Assembly: GCF_905480005.1 (NCBI RefSeq)
Contig: NZ_CAJQOO010000123.1
Coordinates: forward strand, 1-33,533
Reading direction: 5' to 3'
From: an uncultured Maricaulis sp.
Lineage (GTDB): Bacteria > Pseudomonadota > Alphaproteobacteria > Caulobacterales > Maricaulaceae
DNA: 33,533 nucleotides
Shown: piece after piece, positions 31,587-33,533 of the stretch
Layout: every line of letters begins with the position of its first letter
Numbering within the stretch: the first letter of the stretch is position 1
The notes under the pieces: generated by a model
Told to the model about the DNA's origin: nothing
Databases searched by the model: none
Seen by the model: only the letters and a program-made list of their open reading frames with translations
Position numbers and translations under genes: made by a program

Positions 31587-32683
31587 TGAGCGATCTGGTC
31601 GACATCAAGGCCTGTGCCGATCACATCGCGGCCCTGCAGCGCAGCGACGGAACAATCCCCTGGATCGAGGCCGGTGTCTGGGATGCCTGGAATCACGGTG
31701 AAGCAACGATGGGGCTCGCCATCGCCGGCCGGGAGGCCGAAGCCCTGCGCGCCCTCACCGCACTGATGGACCGCCAGGAGGCCGATGGCGGCTGGACCGG
31801 CGATCTCGGCGCCTCGGTACCGCTCGATGACGCCAATCGCCATCTGGTGCCGGGCAAGCCGAAAACCGCGCGGGACACCAATTTCTCCGGCTATGTCGCG
31901 GTCACCGTTCTGCGCAGCCTGCTCGCCCTGAAGGCGATGGACCAGCTGCCGCGCTACTGGCCGATGATCGACGCTGCGATGGACTTCGTCCTCGCCCACC
32001 AGACCGAGCATGGCGATATCGTCTGGCGCGCCCGGGGCGACGAACAGACATTGACTGAGATCGACAGCCTGCGTGCCGGTAATGCCAGCCTTTACAAGGC
32101 GCTGGAATGCGCGAGTCTGATGGGGCGCCGGCTCGGCAAGACGGTCGAGCCCTGGCTTGAGGCCCGCCGCCGGATCGGCGCCGCGCTCCGTGAGAATGAT
32201 GCCCGCTTTGACCGCAAGGGTACGGACCGGCGCGGCTTCGCCATGGACTGGTACTACCCCGCCCTCGCGGGTGTCCTGTCGACCGATATTGGTCGCGCCA
32301 GGCTCTATGCCCGGTGGACCGAATTCGTCGAACCGGGCCTGGGCTGCCGCTGTGTCTCCGACCAGCCCTGGGTCACCGCGGCGGAAACCGCCGAGCTTGC
32401 GCTTGCCTGCCAGACTGTCGGCAAGCACGAGCAGGCGCGCGCACTGATCGCCAATCTCGCCCCCTTGATCGCTCGCGATGGCGGCTATTGGATGGGCTGG
32501 CAGTTCGAGGAATCGATCATCTGGCCACGCGAGCGCCCCTCCTGGACGTCCGGTGCCCTGATCCTTGCCGCTGATGCGATTGAGGGGCTGAGCCCCGGCC
32601 ATACCCTGTTGGTGGCCAATCACCTGCCGGAATATCCGGCGACTAGAGCCGCCGCAAAACTTCCAGCGTTCCTGTACGCCTGA
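31586..32683 (+). CDS. Alpha/alpha-toroid (prenyltransferase/squalene oxidase-repeat-like) protein
   Basis: A 365-residue, Trp- and Ala-rich protein made of helix pairs, often annotated as a prenyltransferase. Repeats include LQRSDGTIPWIEAGVWDAWN, LMDRQEADGGWTGDLG, VLAHQTEHGDIVWRARGDEQ and the late GYWMGWQFEESIIWPRERPS. The GGW/GDIVW pieces resemble the QW-type repeats of terpene cyclases, but I find neither the DxDD acid motif nor the zinc ligands of protein prenyltransferases. A glycoside hydrolase-like or ligand-binding toroid is equally possible. The segment CVSDQPWVTAAETAELALA looks like a conserved core. The ATG at 31586 overlaps the methyltransferase stop by 1 nt. The 3' end overlaps the convergent methyltransferase gene by 41 bp. 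Confidence 0.75.
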   Translation: MSDLVDIKACADHIAALQRSDGTIPWIEAGVWDAWNHGEATMGLAIAGREAEALRALTALMDRQEADGGWTGDLGASVPLDDANRHLVPGKPKTARDTNFSGYVAVTVLRSLLALKAMDQLPRYWPMIDAAMDFVLAHQTEHGDIVWRARGDEQTLTEIDSLRAGNASLYKALECASLMGRRLGKTVEPWLEARRRIGAALRENDARFDRKGTDRRGFAMDWYYPALAGVLSTDIGRARLYARWTEFVEPGLGCRCVSDQPWVTAAETAELALACQTVGKHEQARALIANLAPLIARDGGYWMGWQFEESIIWPRERPSWTSGALILAADAIEGLSPGHTLLVANHLPEYPATRAAAKLPAFLYA

Positions 32684-33245
32684 CCGGCTCGAACAGACCC
32701 GACGCACACGCCAGCTTCCAGATCTCGTAAGGCGGGCGTCCGCCATCTTCCGGATTGGGGAAGACGTCGTGAATGGCGAGGATGCCGCCCGCCACGACAC
32801 GACCCGCCCAGCCGCGATAATCCGCCAGCGCCGCCGCCATGGAATGCCCGCCATCGATAAAGACCATGCCCAGCGGCGTGGTCCAGTTGGCGGCAATCAC
32901 GGCGGATCGTCCGACCAGCGGAATAACGCAGTCTTCCAGCTCGCCGCGGAACAGGGTTTCGCGCAGGGCCGGCAGGGTCTCGACCGCGCCAAGCCTGGCG
33001 TTGAACAGCTCGGGGTCGTGATATTCCTCACCCGGCTGATGCTCTTCGGAGCCGCGATGGTGATCCAGCGTGTAGAGCACGGTCCCCGCCTGGCGCGCCG
33101 CCGGGCCAAGATAGAGGGCCGACTTGCCGCAATAGGAGCCGATCTCCAGGACGGGGCCCAGACGTCCGGCCTCGGCAGCCAGGCTCGCCAGATCGCGACC
33201 TTCCTCGGGATCGAGGAAGCCTTTGACTTCGTCGGGATGGATCAT
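32643..33245 (-). CDS. Class I SAM-dependent methyltransferase (Methyltransf_24 type)
   Basis: A 200-residue methyltransferase of the kind found in glycan and secondary-metabolite clusters. The SAM-binding motif I is GPVLEIGSYCGKSALYLGPA (about residues 30-49), TLDHHRGSEEHQ follows at motif II, and the acidic motif appears as LGMVFIDGGHSMAAALADYR with a later GGILAIHDVFP. The IDGGHS and AIHDVFP pair, including Asp/His, is typical of this family and may bind a metal. Its ATG overlaps the stop of the coiled-coil gene upstream (ATGA), so the two are translationally coupled, and its end overlaps the toroid gene on the other strand. Confidence 0.9.
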   Translation of the reverse strand: MIHPDEVKGFLDPEEGRDLASLAAEAGRLGPVLEIGSYCGKSALYLGPAARQAGTVLYTLDHHRGSEEHQPGEEYHDPELFNARLGAVETLPALRETLFRGELEDCVIPLVGRSAVIAANWTTPLGMVFIDGGHSMAAALADYRGWAGRVVAGGILAIHDVFPNPEDGGRPPYEIWKLACASGLFEPVRRTGTLEVLRRL

Positions 33246-33533
33246 CAGGAAATGGCGGGGTTGCGCATCTGGCGGCGCAGGGCGGCCAGTTCATCGGCGC
33301 GATCACGCAGATCATTGACCCGCAGGGCCAGCAGGTCGCGCTCGATCCGCAAACTGGAGAGCGCCTCGGCATCATGATGCGTCGTCAATTCGAGCATGGC
33401 GGCCTCGAAGACCGACTGCGCCGTCTGGGCATTGGCCATGGCCGTTTCCACGGCGCCCAGTGCATCGGTCACGTCAGAGCGCGACAGGCCGGCGCCTTCA
33501 CTCATGAGCACACGCGAGGCGGCATCAATGCTC
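33245..33533 (-). CDS. Coiled-coil protein, 5' end beyond the window
   Basis: The frame is open from the window edge to the stop at 33245-33247. Internal starts exist (GTG 33511, ATG 33505), but no ribosome site precedes them and the coding pattern continues to the edge (residues SIDAASRV before the ATG), so the gene probably begins outside. The visible 96 residues are helical: AVETAMANAQTAQSVFEAAM, then a Leu/Arg/Asp heptad region (SLRIERDLLALRVNDLRDRA) ending in RRQMRNPAIS. I do not recognise a family. It is coupled to the downstream methyltransferase by a 4-base overlap (ATGA) and so belongs to the same cluster. Confidence 0.6.
   Translation of the reverse strand, partial: SIDAASRVLMSEGAGLSRSDVTDALGAVETAMANAQTAQSVFEAAMLELTTHHDAEALSSLRIERDLLALRVNDLRDRADELAALRRQMRNPAIS

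Noticed and set aside
31466-32896. 476-codon minus-strand frame across the toroid gene
   Set aside because: Shadow of the toroid gene and of the methyltransferase region. The real minus-strand gene here is 32643-33245 in another frame.

Overview
The window comes from a GC-rich alphaproteobacterium, most plausibly a marine, Caulobacter-like organism of the Hyphomonadaceae/Maricaulaceae type (for example near Maricaulis or Hyphomonas). This assignment is inference. It rests on strong G/C third-codon bias, two TonB-dependent receptors of the types common in that group, a gene pair of the SO2930/HNE_0200 type, and a TipN-like two-TM/coiled-coil protein. There is no insertion sequence, phage gene, CRISPR array or rRNA. 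The only assigned RNA gene is one tRNA-Lys(CTT).

Region 1 (1-7.0 kb) holds a tail-end CDS with a terminator, a highly structured intergenic stretch that may encode a small RNA, a hexapeptide-repeat acetyltransferase, and then a compact four-gene locus. That locus has a beta-helix lipoprotein, a diheme cytochrome c lipoprotein of the SO2930 family, a TetR regulator and a TonB-dependent receptor. The promoter regions of the lipoprotein pair and of the receptor carry almost the same 19-bp inverted repeat (AACRGAA-N5-TTCTGTT), placed 123 and 124 bp before the respective start codons. This is read as the TetR operator, making the locus one regulon. It is the most interesting signal in the window.

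Region 2 (7.0-13 kb) is mixed housekeeping and accessory content: an orphan CoxE-type VWA protein, a GST, a small chorismate mutase, an orphan Hpt phosphotransfer protein, a His/Arg-rich secreted protein, a Vgb-like beta-propeller lipoprotein, tRNA-Lys, and an alpha/beta-hydrolase lipoprotein.

Region 3 (13-17.6 kb, minus strand) has a YfiR-like periplasmic protein, a TonB-dependent receptor and a methyl-accepting chemotaxis protein in series, with terminators after the last two. Region 4 (17.6-22.5 kb) has a PqiA-like membrane protein, a MarR regulator divergent from a fumarylpyruvate hydrolase-like/maleylacetoacetate isomerase-like pair (aromatic ring-cleavage product catabolism), a duplicated NTF2-like secreted protein, a DUF418 membrane protein and a small exported protein.

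Region 5 (22.7-29.5 kb) has a TipN-like polarity candidate facing a five-gene minus-strand operon: MFS transporter, STAS-MlaE permease, MlaF ATPase, MlaD/MCE protein and PqiC-type lipoprotein. This looks like an outer-membrane lipid transport system. Region 6 (29.6 kb to the end) is a glycan/natural-product-like cluster: a GT4 glycosyltransferase, a methyltransferase and an alpha/alpha-toroid protein in a tight operon, convergent with a second methyltransferase and a coiled-coil protein that runs off the edge.
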